Shown: positions 34,509 to 47,976 of the stretch, in pieces
Numbering within the stretch: the first letter of the stretch is position 1
How the letters are laid out: each line of letters starts with the position of its first letter
DNA from: Litoditis marina
Taxonomy: Eukaryota; Nematoda; Chromadorea; Rhabditida; Rhabditidae
Length of the DNA stretch: 64,000 bases
Direction: 5' to 3'
Assembly: GCA_964036275.1 (NCBI GenBank)
Contig: CAXIWQ010000074.1
Span: 1 to 64,000 of the forward strand
Notes under the pieces: model-generated
Told to the model about the DNA's origin: nothing
Seen by the model: the letters and a program-made list of their open reading frames with translations, nothing else
The model's database searches: none
Position numbers and translations under genes: made by a program

Positions 34509-37500
34509 AAAGTTTATACGGCTATCAAGTCTGTTGCTCCCAGCTACAAAAACCTAATACGACTTTATATTCTGTGGCGCACAGCCACAAAAGACAAATT
34601 AACGCGGTTATTGACTCTTTGCCGTGCAGCTACAGAAAAAAGTTTATATGGCTATCAAGTATGTTGCTCCCAGCTAGAAAAACCCAATACAACTATCTAT
34701 TCTGTGGCACACAGCCACAAAATACGATATAACGCGGTTATCGACTCTTTGCCTTGCAGCTACAGAAAAAAGTTTATACGGCTATCAAGTCTGTTGCTCA
34801 TGGCTACAAAAACCTAATACGACTTTATATCCTGTGGCGCACAGCCACAAAAGACAAATTAACGCGGTTATTATTTCTTTGCCTTGCAGCTACAGAAAAA
34901 AGTTCATACGGCTATCAAGTCTGTTGCTCCCAGCTACAAAAACCTGATACGACAATCTATTCTGTGGCGCACAGCCACAAAAGACAAATTAACGCGGTTA
35001 TTGACTCTTTGCCGTGCAGCTACAGAAAAAAGTTTATATGGCTATCAAGTATGTTGCTCCCAGCTAGAAAAACCCAATACAACTATCTATTCTGTGGCAC
35101 ACAGCCACAAAATACGATATAACGCGGTTATCGACTCTTTGCCTTGCAGCTACAGAAAAAAGTTCATACGGCTATCAAGTCTGTTGCTCCCAGCTACAAA
35201 AACCTAATACGACTTTATATTCTGTGGCGCACAGCCACAAAAGACAAATTAACGCGGTTATTACCTCTTTGCCTTGCAGCTACAGAACAAAAGTTTATAC
35301 GGCTATCAAGTCTGTTGCTCCCAGCTACAAAAAACTAATACGACTTTATATTCTGTGGCGCACAGCCACAAAAGACACATTAACGCGGTTATTGACTCTT
35401 TGCCGTGCAGCTACAGAAAAAAGTTTATATGGCTATCAAGTATGTTGTTCCCAGCTAGAAAAACCCAATACAACTATCTATTCTGTGGCACACAGCCACA
35501 AAATACGATATAACGCGGTTATCGACTCTTTGCCTTGCAGCTACAGAAAAAGTTTATACGGCTATCAAGTCTGTTGCTCATGGCTACAAAAACCTAATAC
35601 GACTTTATATCCTGTGGCGCACAGCCACAAAAGACAAATTAACGCGGTTATTACCTCTTTGCCTTGCAGCTACAGAAAAAAGTTCATACGGCTATCAAGT
35701 CTGTTGCTCCCAGCTACAAAAACCTGATACGACAATCTATTCTGTGGCGCACAGCCACAAAGACGAATTAACGCGGTTATTGACATTTTGACTTGCAGCT
35801 ACAAAAAAAAAATCATACGGCTATCAAGTCTGTTGCTTCCAACTACAAAAACATAATACGACTTTATATTCTGTGGCGCACAGCCACAAAATACAAATTA
35901 ACGCGGTTATTGACTCTTTGCCTTGCAGTTACAGAGAACATTTCATATGGCTATCAAGTCTGTTGCTCCCAGCTACGAAAACCTAATACGACTTTATATT
36001 CTGTGGCGCACAGCCACAAAAGACAAATTAACGCGGTTATTACCTCTTTGCCGTGCAGCTACAGGAAAAAGGTTATACGGCTATCAAGTATGTTGCTCCC
36101 AGCTAAAAAAACCTAATACGACTATCTATTCTGTGGCGCACAGCCACAAAATACGAATTAACGCGGTTATCGACTCTTTGCCTTGCAGCTACAGAGAACA
36201 GTTCATACGGCTATCAAGTCTGTTGCTCCCAGCTACAAAAACCTAATACGACTATATATTCTGTGGCGCACAGCCACAAAAGACGAATTAACGCGGTTAT
36301 TGACTCTTTGCCTCGCAGTTACAGATAACATCTCATACGGCAATCAAATCTGTTGCTCCCAGCTACAAAAACCTGATACGACAATCTATTCTGTGGCGCA
36401 CAGCCACAAAGACGAATTAACGCGGTTATTGACATTTTGACTTGCAGCTACAAAAAAAATCATACGGCTATCAAGTCTGTTGCTTCCAACTACAGAAACA
36501 TAATACGACAATCTATTCTGTGGCGCACAGCCACAAAACACGAAATATCGCGGTTATCGACTTGTTGGCTTGCAGCTACAGAGAAAAGTTCATACGGCTA
36601 TCAAGTCTGTTGCTCCCAGCTACAAAAACCTGATACGACAATCTATTCTGTGGCGCACAGCCACAAAAGACAAATTAACGCGGTTATTACCTCTTTGCCT
36701 TGCAGCTACAGAAAAAAGTTCATACGGCTATCAAATCTGTTGCTCCCAGCTACAAAAACCTAATACGACAATCTATTCTGTGGCGCACAGCCACAAAATA
36801 CAAATTATCGCGGTTATCGACTTGTTGGCTTGCAGCTACCGAGAAAAGTTCATACGGCTATCAAGTCTGTTGCTCCCAGCTACAAAAACCTAATACGACT
36901 ATATATTCTGTGGCGCACAGCCACAAAAGACGAATTAACGCGGTTATTGACTCTTTGCCTCGCAGTTACAGAGAACATTTCATACGGCTATCAAATCTGT
37001 TGCTCCCAGCTACAAAAACCTAATACGACAATCTATTCTGTGGCGCGCAGCCACAAAGACGAATTAACGCGGTTATTGACATTTTGACTTGCAGCCACAA
37101 AAAAAAATCATACGGCTATCAAGTCTGTTGCTTCCAACTACAAAAACATAATACGACTTTATATTCTGTGGCGCACAGCCAAAAAATACAAATTAACGCG
37201 GTTATTGACTCTTTGCCTTGCAGTTACAGAGAACATTTCATACGGCTATCAAATCTGTTGCTCCCAGCTACAAAAACCTAATACGACTTTATATTCTGTG
37301 GCGCACAGCCACAAAAGACAAATTAACGCGGTTATTACCTCTTTGCCTTGCAGCTACAGAAAAAAAAGTTTATACGGCTATCAAGTCTGTTGCTCCCAGC
37401 TACAAAAACCTAATACGACTTTATATTCTGTGGCGCACAGCCACAAACGACAAATTAAGCGGTTATTGACTCTTTGCCGTGCAGCTACAGAAAAAAAGTT

Positions 37501-39787
37501 TATATGGCTATCAAGTATGTTGTTCCCAGCTAGAAAAACCCAATACAACTATCTATTCTGTGGCACACAGCCACAAAATACTATATAACGCGGTTATCGA
37601 CTCTTTGCCTTGCAGCTACAGAAAAAAGTTTATACGGCTATTAAGTCTGTTGCTCATGGCTACAAAAAGCCACAAAATACTATATAACGCGGTTATCGAC
37701 TCTTTGCCTTGCAGCTACAGAAAAAAGTTTATACGGCTATTAAGTCTGTTGCTCATGGCTACAAAAACCTAATACGACTTTATATCCTGTGGCGCACAGC
37801 CACAAAAGACAAATTAACGCGGTTATTACCTCTTTGCCTTGCAGCTACAGAAAAAAGTTCATACGGCTATCAAGTCTGTTGCTCCCAGCTACAAAAACCT
37901 GATACGACAATCTATTCTGTGGCGCACAGCCACAAAGACGAATTAACGCGGTTATTGACATTTTGACTTGCAGCTACAAAAAAAAAATCATACGGCTATC
38001 AAGTCTGTTGCTTCCAACTACAAAAACATAATACGACTTTATATTCTGTGGCGCACAGCCACAAAATACAAATTAACGCGGTTATTGACTCTTTGCCTTG
38101 CAGTTACAGAGAACATTTCATACGGCTATCAAATCTGTTGCTCCCAGCTACAAAAACCTAATACGACTTTATATTCTGTGGCGCACAGCCACAAAAGACA
38201 AATTAACGCGGTTATTACCTCTTTGCCTTGCAGCTACAGAAAAAAAGTTTATACGGCTATCAAGTCTGTTGCTCCCAGCTACAAAAACCTAATACGACTT
38301 TATATTCTGTGGCGCACAGCCACAAAAGACAAATTAACGCGGTTATTGACTCTTTGCCGTGCAGCTACAGAAAAAAGTTTATATGGCTATCAAGTATGTT
38401 GCTCCCAGCTAGAAAAACCCAATACAACTATCTATTCTGTGGCACACAGCCACAAAATACGATATAACGCGGTTATTACCTCTTTGCCTTGCAGCTACAG
38501 AGAACATTTCATACGGCTATCAATCTGTTGCTCCCAGCTACAAAAACCTAATACGACTTTATATTCTGTGGCGCACAGCCACAAAAGACAAATTAACGCG
38601 GTTATTACCTCTTTGCCTTGCAGCTACAGAAAAAAAGTTTATACGGCTATCAAGTCTGTTGCTCCAGCTACAAAAACCTAATACGACTTTATATTCTGTG
38701 GCGCACAGCCCCAAAAGACAAATTAACGCGGTTATTGACTCTTTGCCGTGCAGCTACAGAAAAAAGTTTATATGGCTATCAAGTATGTTGTTCCCAGCTA
38801 GAAAAACCCAATACAACTATCTATTCTGTGGCACACAGCCACAAAATACGATATAACGCGGTTATCGACTCTTTGCCTTGCAGCTACAGAAAAAAGTTTA
38901 TACGGCTATCAAGTCTGTTGCTCATGGCTACAAAAACCTAATACGACTTTATATCCTGTGGCGCACAGCCACAAAAGACAAATTAACGCGGTTATTACCT
39001 CTTTGCCTTGCAGCTACAGAAAAAAGTTCATACGGCTATCAAGTCTGTTGCTCCCAGCTACAAAAACCTGATACGACAATCTATTCTGTGGCGCACAGCC
39101 ACAAAGACGAATTAACGCGGTTATTGACATTTTGACTTGCAGCTACAGAAAAAAAATCATACGGCTATCAAGTCTGTTGCTTCCAACTACAAAAACATAA
39201 TACGACTTTATATTCTGTGGCGCACAGCCACAAAATACAAATTAACGCGGTTATTGACTCTTTGCCTTGCAGTTACAGAGAACATTTCATACGGCTATCA
39301 AATCTGTTGCTCCCAGCTACAAAAACCTAATACGACTTTATATTCTGTGGCGCACAGCCACAAAAGACAGATTAACGCGGTTATTACCTCTTTGCCTTGC
39401 AGCTACAGAAAAAAAGTTTATACGGCTATCAAGTCTGTTGCTCCCAGCTACAAAAACCTAATACGACTTTATATTCTGTGGCGCACAGCCACAAAAGACA
39501 AATAAACGCGGTTATTGACTCTTTGCCGTGCAGCTACAGAAAAAAGTTTATATGGCTATCAAGTATGTTGCTCCCAGCTAGAAAAACCCAATACAACTAT
39601 CTATTCTGTGGCACACAGCCACAAAATACGATATAACGCGGTTATCGACTCTTTGCCTTGCAGCTACAGAAAAAAGTTTATACGGCTATCAAGTCTGTTG
39701 CTCATGGCTACAAAAACCTAATACGACTTTATATCCTGTGGCGCACAGCCACAAAAGACAAATTAACGCGGTTATTACCTCTTTGCC
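34509..39787. repeat. Domain 5, mixed proximal segment
   Basis: Contains the monomer types of the later core and hexamer units in less regular order. About 36,437-37,080 matches 46,804 onward at an offset of 10,367 (core type). About 34,494-35,700, 37,709-38,500 and 38,878-39,780 are hexamer type with GCTCATGG, CAGCTAGAAAAACCC and GATATAACG monomers. Private changes include CACATTAACG (about 35,376), ACGGCAATCAAATC (about 36,338), GGCGCGCAGCC (about 37,043) and CAGCCAAAAAATAC (about 37,177). No HOR boundary is clear throughout. Confidence 0.65.
37571..37768. repeat. 99-bp tandem duplication with a truncated monomer
   Basis: The stretch from CCACAAAATACTATATAACG at 37,571 to GGCTACAAAAA is repeated from 37,670, an offset of 99 bp. 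The first copy joins CTACAAAAA directly to GCCACAAAATAC, so the monomer lacks 31 bp (reference positions 64-94), losing most of subrepeat B and the left arm of the inverted repeat. Both copies share the rare changes ATACTATATAACG and GGCTATTAAGTC, which marks this as a recent local event. Confidence 0.8.
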
Positions 39788-41218
39788 TTGCAGCTACAGA
39801 AAAAAGTTCATACGGCTATCAAGTCTGTTGCTCCCAGCTACAAAAACCTGATACGACAATCTATTCTGTGGCGCACAGCCACAAAAGACAAATTAACGCG
39901 GTTATTACCTCTTTGCCTTGCAGCTACAGAAAAAAGTTCATACGGCTATCAAGTCTGTTGCTCCCAGCTACAAAAACCTAATACGACTTTATATTCTGTG
40001 GCGCACAGCCACAAAAGACAAATTAACGCGGTTATTGACTCTTTGCCGTGCAGCTACAGGAAAAAGGTTATACGGCTATCAAGTATGTTGCTCCCAGCTA
40101 CAAAAACCTGATACGACTATCTATTCTGTGGCGCACAGCCACAAAATACGAATTAACGCGGTTATCGACTCTTTGCCTTGCAGCTACAGAGAACAGTTCA
40201 TACGGCTATCAAATCTGTTGCTCCCAGCTACAAAAACCTAATACGACAATCTATTCTGTGGCGCACAGCCACAAAACACGAAATATCGCGGTTATCGACT
40301 TGTTGGCTTGCAGCTACAGAGAAAAGTTCATACGGCTATCAAGTCTGTTGCTCCCAGCTACAAAAACCTGATACGACAATCTATTCTGTGGCGCACAGCC
40401 ACAAAAGACAAATTAACGCGGTTATTACTTCTTTGCCTTGCAGCTACAGAAAAAAGTTCATACGGCCATCAAGTCTGTTGCTCCCAGCTACAAAAACCTA
40501 ATACGACTTTATATTCTGTGGCGCACAGCCACAAAAGACAAATTAACGCGGTTATTACCTCTTTGCCTTGCAGCTACAGAAAAAAAGTTTATACGGCTAT
40601 CAAGTCTGTTGCTCCAGCTACAAAAACCTAATACGACTTTATATTCTGTGGCGCACAGCCACAAAAGACAAATTAACGCGGTTATTGACTCTTTGCCGTG
40701 CAGCTACAGAAAAAAGTTTATATGGCTATCAAGTATGTTGCTCCCAGCTAGAAAAACCCAATACAACTATCTATTCTGTGGCACACAGCCACAAAATACG
40801 ATATAACGCGGTTATTACCTCTTTGCCTTGCAGCTACAGAGAACATTTCATACGGCTATCAAATCTGTTGCTCCCAGCTACAAAAACCTAATACGACTTT
40901 ATATTCTGTGGCGCACAGCCACAAAAGACAAATTAACGCGGTTATTACCTCTTTGCCTTGCAGCTACAGAAAAAAAGTTTATACGGCTATCAAGTCTGTT
41001 GCTCCCAGCTACAAAAACCTAATACGACTTTATATTCTGTGGCGCACAGCCCCAAAAGACAAATTAACGCGGTTATTGACTCTTTGCCGTGCAGCTACAG
41101 AAAAAAGTTTATATGGCTATCAAGTATGTTGTTCCCAGCTAGAAAAACCCAATACAACTATCTATTCTGTGGCACACAGCCACAAAATACGATATAACGC
41201 GGTTATCGACTCTTTGCC
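39788..41218. repeat. Domain 5 core unit, short form (11 monomers)
   Basis: Opens with the same monomer series as the later cores (equivalent points 39,788, 42,129, 44,860, 51,748, 56,164 and 62,657) but is only 1,431 bp, because after the TTACTTCTTTGCC monomer (about 40,427) it passes into hexamer-type monomers. It carries the one-base loss GTTGCTCCAGC at about 40,611, shared with about 38,660. Confidence 0.65.
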
Positions 41219-42128
41219 TTGCAGCTACAGAAAAAAGTTTATACGGCTATCAAGTCTGTTGCTCATGGCTACAAAAACCTAATACGACTTTATATCCTGT
41301 GGCGCACAGCCACAAAAGACAAATTAACGCGGTTATTACCTCTTTGCCTTGCAGCTACAGAAAAAAGTTCATACGGCTATCAAGTCTGTTGCTCCCAGCT
41401 ACAAAAACCTGATACGACAATCTATTCTGTGGCGCACAGCCACAAAGACGAATTAACGCGGTTATTGACATTTTGACTTGCAGCTACAGAAAAAAAATCA
41501 TACGGCTATCAAGTCTGTTGCTTCCAACTACAAAAACATAATACGACTTTATATTCTGTGGCGCACAGCCACAAAATACAAATTAACGCGGTTATTGACT
41601 CTTTGCCTTGCAGTTACAGAGAACATTTCATACGGCTATCAAATCTGTTGCTCCCAGCTACAAAAACCTAATACGACTTTATATTCTGTGGCGCACAGCC
41701 ACAAAAGACAAATTAACGCGGTTATTACCTCTTTGCCTTGCAGCTACAGAAAAAAAGTTTATACGGCTATCAAGTCTGTTGCTCCCAGCTACAAAAACCT
41801 AATACGACTTTATATTCTGTGGCGCACAGCCACAAAAGACAAATAAACGCGGTTATTGACTCTTTGCCGTGCAGCTACAGAAAAAAGTTTATATGGCTAT
41901 CAAGTATGTTGCTCCCAGCTAGAAAAACCCAATACAACTATCTATTCTGTGGCACACAGCCACAAAATACGATATAACGCGGTTATCGACTCTTTGCCTT
42001 GCAGCTACAGAAAAAAGTTTATACGGCTATCAAGTCTGTTGCTCATGGCTACAAAAACCTAATACGACTTTATATCCTGTGGCGCACAGCCACAAAAGAC
42101 AAATTAACGCGGTTATTACCTCTTTGCC
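41219..42128. repeat. Domain 5 hexamer tract (7 monomers)
   Basis: A 910-bp tract of the 780-bp hexamer plus one monomer. The hexamer order is a GCTCATGG monomer with TTTATATCCTG, a CTGATACGACAAT monomer, the TTGACATTTTGAC A-run monomer, a GTTACAGAGAACATTTC monomer, a CAGAAAAAAAGTTTATACGG monomer, and a CAGCTAGAAAAACCC monomer with GATATAACG. Together with the next core it forms a 2,731-bp unit repeated at 43,950. Confidence 0.7.
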
Positions 42129-43949
42129 TTGCAGCTACAGAAAAAAAGTTCATACGGCTATCAAGTCTGTTGCTCCCAGCTACAAAAACCTGATACGACA
42201 ATCTATTCTGTGGCGCACAGCCACAAAAGACAAATTAACGCGGTTATTACCTCTTTGCCTTGCAGCTACAGAAAAAAGTTCATACGGCTATCAAGTCTGT
42301 TGCTCCCAGCTACAAAAACCTAATACGACTTTATATTCTGTGGCGCACAGCCACAAAAGACAAATTAACGCGGTTATTGACTCTTTGCCGTGCAGCTACA
42401 GGAAAAAGGTTATACGGCTATCAAGTATGTTGCTCCCAGCTACAAAAACCTGATACGACTATCTATTCTGTGGCGCACAGCCACAAAATACGAATTAACG
42501 CGGTTATCGACTCTTTGCCTTGCAGCTACAGAGAACAGTTCATACGGCTATCAAATCTGTTGCTCCCAGCTACAAAAACCTAATACGACAATCTATTCTG
42601 TGGCGCACAGCCACAAAACACGAAATATCGCGGTTATCGACTTGTTGGCTTGCAGCTACAGAGAAAAGTTCATACGGCTATCAAGTCTGTTGCTCCCAGC
42701 TACAAAAACCTGATACGACAATCTATTCTGTGGCGCACAGCCACAAAAGACAAATTAACGCGGTTATTACTTCTTTGCCTTGCAGCTACAGAAAAAAGTT
42801 CATACGGCCATCAAGTCTGTTGCTCCCAGCTACAAAAACCTAATACGACTTTATATTCTGTGGCGCACAGCCACAAAAGACAAATTAACGCGGTTGTTGA
42901 CTCTTTGCCGTGCAGCTACAGGAAAAAGGTTATACGGCTACCAAGTATGTTGCTCCCAGCTACAAAAACCTGATACGACTATCTATTCTGTGGCCCACAG
43001 CCACAAAATACGAATTGACGCGGTTATCGACTCTTTGCCTTGCAGCTACAGAGAACAGTTCATACGGCTATCAAATCTGTTGCTCCCAGCTACAAAAACC
43101 TAATACGACAATCTATTCTGTGGCGCACAGCCACAAAATACAAATTATCGCGGTTATCGACTTGTTGGCTTGCAGCTACAGAGAAAAGTTCATACGGCTA
43201 TCAAGTCTGTTGCTCCCAGCTACAAAAACCTAATACGACTATATATTCTGTGGCGCACAGCCACAAAAGACGAATTAACGCGGTTATTGACTCTTTGCCT
43301 CGCAGTTACAGAGAACATTTCATACGGATATCAAATCTGTTGCTCCCAGCTACAAAAACCTAATACGACAATATATTCTGTGGCGCACAGCCACAAAGAC
43401 GAATTAACGCGGTTATTGACATTTTGACTTGCAGCTACAAAAAAAAAATCATACGGCTATCAAGTCTGTTGCTTCCAACTACAAAAACATAATACGACTT
43501 TATATTCTGTGGCGCACAGCCACAAAATACAAATGAACGCGGTTATTGACTCTTTGCCTTGCAGTTACAGAGAACATTTCATACGGCTATCAAATCTGTT
43601 GCTCCCAGCTACAAAAACCTAATACGACTTCATATTCTGTGGCGCACAGCCACAAAAGACAAATTAACGCGGTTATTACCTCTTTGCCTTGCAGCTACAG
43701 AAAAAAAGTTTATACGGCTATCAAGTCTGTTGCTCCCAGCTACAAAAACCTAATACGACTTTATATTCTGTGGCGCACAGCCCCAAAAGACAAATTAACG
43801 CGGTTATTGACTCTTTGCCGTGCAGCTACATAAAAAAGTTTATATGGCTATCAAGTATGTTGTTCCCAGCTAGAAAAACCCAATACAACTATCTATTCTG
43901 TGGCACACAGCCACAAAATACGATATAACGCGGTTATCGACTCTTTGCC
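42129..43949. repeat. Domain 5 core unit, intermediate form (14 monomers)
   Basis: Length is 1,821 bp. It shares its first 14 monomers with the full cores, including TGTGGCCCACAGCC (about 42,991), GAATTGACGCGG (about 43,014), ATACGGATATCAAATC (about 43,323) and AAATGAACGCGG (about 43,532). It then enters a hexamer tract with the private change CTACATAAAAAAG at about 43,827. Confidence 0.7.
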
Positions 43950-44859
43950 TTGCAGCTACAGAAAAAAGTTTATACGGCTATCAAGTCTGTTGCTCATGGC
44001 TACAAAAACCTAATACGACTTTATATCCTGTGGCGCACAGCCACAAAAGACAAATTAACGCGGTTATTACCTCTTTGCCTTGCAGCTACAGAAAAAAGTT
44101 CATACGGCTATCAAGTCTGTTGCTCCCAGCTACAAAAACCTGATACGACAATCTATTCTGTGGCGCACAGCCACAAAGACGAATTAACGCGGTTATTGAC
44201 ATTTTGACTTGCAGCTACAGAAAAAAAATCATACGGCTATCAAGTCTGTTGCTTCCAACTACAAAAACATAATACGACTTTATATTCTGTGGCGCACAGC
44301 CACAAAATACAAATTAACGCGGTTATTGACTCTTTGCCTTGCAGTTACAGAGAACATTTCATACGGCTATCAAATCTGTTGCTCCCAGCTACAAAAACCT
44401 AATACGACTTTATATTCTGTGGCGCACAGCCACAAAAGACAAATTAACGCGGTTATTACCTCTTTGCCTTGCAGCTACAGAAAAAAAGTTTATACGGCTA
44501 TCAATTCTGTTGCTCCCAGCTACAAAAACCTAATACGACTTTATATTCTGTGGCGCACAGCCACAAAAGACAAATAAACGCGGTTATTGACTCTTTGCCG
44601 TGCAGCTACAGAAAAAAGTTTATATGGCTATCAAGTATGTTGCTCCCAGCTAGAAAAACCCAATACAACTATCTATTCTGTGGCACACAGCCACAAAATA
44701 CGATATAACGCGGTTATCGACTCTTTGCCTTGCAGCTACAGAAAAAAGTTTATACGGCTATCAAGTCTGTTGCTCATGGCTACAAAAACCTAATACGACT
44801 TTATATCCTGTGGCGCACAGCCACAAAAGACAAATTAACGCGGTTATTACCTCTTTGCC
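43950..44859. repeat. Domain 5 hexamer tract (7 monomers), second copy
   Basis: Copy of 41,219-42,128 at an offset of 2,731. It has one private base, ATCAATTCTG at about 44,503, where the first copy has ATCAAGTCTG. It leads directly into the first full-length core. Confidence 0.7.
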
Positions 44860-47800
44860 TTGCAGCTACAGAAAAAAGTTCATACGGCTATCAAGTCTGT
44901 TGCTCCCAGCTACAAAAACCTGATACGACAATCTATTCTGTGGCGCACAGCCACAAAAGACAAATTAACGCGGTTATTACCTCTTTGCCTTGCAGCTACA
45001 GAAAAAAGTTCATACGGCTATCAAGTCTGTTGCTCCCAGCTACAAAAACCTAATACGACTTTATATTCTGTGGCGCACAGCCACAAAAGACAAATTAACG
45101 CGGTTATTGACTCTTTGCCGTGCAGCTACAGGAAAAAGGTTATACGGCTATCAAGTATGTTGCTCCCAGCTACAAAAACCTGATACGACTATCTATTCTG
45201 TGGCGCACAGCCACAAAATACGAATTAACGCGGTTATCGACTCTTTGCCTTGCAGCTACAGAGAACAGTTCATACGGCTATCAAATCTGTTGCTCCCAGC
45301 TACAAAAACCTAATACGACAATCTATTCTGTGGCGCACAGCCACAAAACACGAAATATCGCGGTTATCGACTTGTTGGCTTGCAGCTACAGAGAAAAGTT
45401 CATACGGCTATCAAGTCTGTTGCTCCCAGCTACAAAAACCTGATACGACAATCTATTCTGTGGCGCACAGCCACAAAAGACAAATTAACGCGGTTATTAC
45501 TTCTTTGCCTTGCAGCTACAGAAAAAAGTTCATACGGCCATCAAGTCTGTTGCTCCCAGCTACAAAAACCTAATACGACTTTATATTCTGTGGCGCACAG
45601 CCACAAAAGACAAATTAACGCGGTTGTTGACTCTTTGCCGTGCAGCTACAGGAAAAAGGTTATACGGCTACCAAGTATGTTGCTCCCAGCTACAAAAACC
45701 TGATACGACTATCTATTCTGTGGCCCACAGCCACAAAATACGAATTGACGCGGTTATCGACTCTTTGCCTTGCAGCTACAGAGAACAGTTCATACGGCTA
45801 TCAAATCTGTTGCTCCCAGCTACAAAAACCTAATACGACAATCTATTCTGTGGCGCACAGCCACAAAATACAAATTATCGCGGTTATCGACTTGTTGGCT
45901 TGCAGCTACAGAGAAAAGTTCATACGGCTATCAAGTCTGTTGCTCCCAGCTACAAAAACCTAATACGACTATATATTCTGTGGCGCACAGCCACAAAAGA
46001 CGAATTAACGCGGTTATTGACTCTTTGCCTCGCAGTTACAGAGAACATTTCATACGGATATCAAATCTGTTGCTCCCAGCTACAAAAACCTAATACGACA
46101 ATATATTCTGTGGCGCACAGCCACAAAGACGAATTAACGCGGTTATTGACATTTTGACTTGCAGCTACAAAAAAAAAATCATACGGCTATCAAGTCTGTT
46201 GCTTCCAACTACAAAAACATAATACGACTTTATATTCTGTGGCGCACAGCCACAAAATACAAATGAACGCGGTTATTGACTCTTTGCCTTGCAGTTACAG
46301 AGAACATTTCATACGGCTATCAAATCTGTTGCTCCCAGCTACAAAAACCTAATACGACTTCATATTCTGTGGCGCACAGCCACAAAAGACAAATTAACGC
46401 GGTTATTACCTCTTTGCCTTGCAGCTACAGAAAAAAAGTTTATACGGCTATCAAGTCTGTTGCTCCCAGCTACAAAAACCTAATACGACTTTATATTCTG
46501 TGGCGCACAGCCACAAAAGACAAATTAACGCGGTTATTGACTCTTTGCCGTGCAGCTACAGAAAAAAGTTTATATGGCTATCAAGTATGTTGCTCCCAGC
46601 TAGAAAAACCTAATACGACAATCTATTCTGTGGCGCACAGCCACAAAATACAAATTATCGCGGTTATCGACTTGTTGGCTTGCAGCTACAGAGAAAAGTT
46701 CATACGGCTATCAAGTCTGTTGCTCCCAGCTACAAAAACCTGATACGACAATCTATTCTGTGGCGCACAGCCACAAAGACGAATTAACGCGGTTATTGAC
46801 ATTTTGACTTGCAGCTACAAAAAAAATCATACGGCTATCAAGTCTGTTGCTTCCAACTACAGAAACATAATACGACAATCTATTCTGTGGCGCACAGCCA
46901 CAAAACACGAAATATCGCGGTTATCGACTTGTTGGCTTGCAGCTACAGAGAAAAGTTTATACGGCTATCAAGTCTGTTGCTCCCAGCTACAAAAACCTGA
47001 TACGACAATCTATTCTGTGGCGCACAGCCACAAAAGACAAATTAACGCGGTTATTACCTCTTTGCCTTGCAGCTACAGAAAAAAGTTCATACGGCTATCA
47101 AATCTGTTGCTCCCAGCTACAAAAACCTAATACGACCATCTATTCTGTGGCGCACAGCCACAAAATACAAATTATCGCGGTTATCGACTTGTTGGCTTGC
47201 AGCTACCGAGAAAAGTTCATACGGCTATCAAGTCTGTTGCTCCCAGCTACAAAAACCTAATACGACTATATATTCTGTGGCGCACAGCCACAAAAGACGA
47301 ATTAACGCGGTTATTGCCTCTTTGCCTCGCAGTTACAGAGAACATTTCATACGGCTATCAAATCTGTTGCTCCCAGCTACAAAAACCTAATACGACAATC
47401 TATTCTGTGGCGCACAGCCACAAAGACGAATTAACGCGGTTATTGACATTTTGACTTGCAGCTACAAAAAAAAAATCATACGGCTATCAAGTCTGTTGCT
47501 TCCAACTACAAAAACATAATACGACTTTATATTCTGTGGCGCACAGCCGCAAAATACAAATTAACGCGGTTATTGACTCTTTGCCTTGCAGTTACAGAGA
47601 ACATTTCATACGGCTATCAAATCTGTTGCTCCCGGCTACAAAAACCTAATACGACTTTATATTCTGTGGCGCACAGCCACAAAAGACAAATTAACGCGGT
47701 TATTACCTCTTTGCCTTGCAGCTACAGAAAAAAAGTTTATACGGCTATCAAGTATGTTGCTCCCAGCTACAAAAACCTAATACGACTTTATATTCTGTGG

Positions 47801-47976
47801 CGCACAGCCCCAAAAGACAAATTAACGCGGTTATTGACTCTTTGCCGTGCAGCTACAGAAAAAAGTTTATATGGCTATCAAGTATGTTGTTCCCAGCTAG
47901 AAAAACCCAATACAACTATCTATTCTGTGGCACACAGCCACAAAATACGATATAACGCGGTTATCGACTCTTTGCC
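44860..47976. repeat. Domain 5 full core, copy 1 (24 monomers, 3,117 bp)
   Basis: First of three full cores; the others are 51,748-54,863 and 56,164-59,278, of 3,116 and 3,115 bp. Diagnostic monomers, in order, include CAGGAAAAAGGTTATACGG, ACACGAAATATCGCGG, TTACTTCTTTGCC, TGTGGCCCACAGCC, ATACGGATATC, AAATGAACGCGG, a second ACACGAAATATCGCGG, AATACGACCATCTATTC and CTACCGAGAAAAG. Private bases include GTTATTGCCTCTTTG (about 47,313), CACAGCCGCAAAAT (about 47,542) and CTCCCGGCTAC (about 47,629). Confidence 0.8.
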
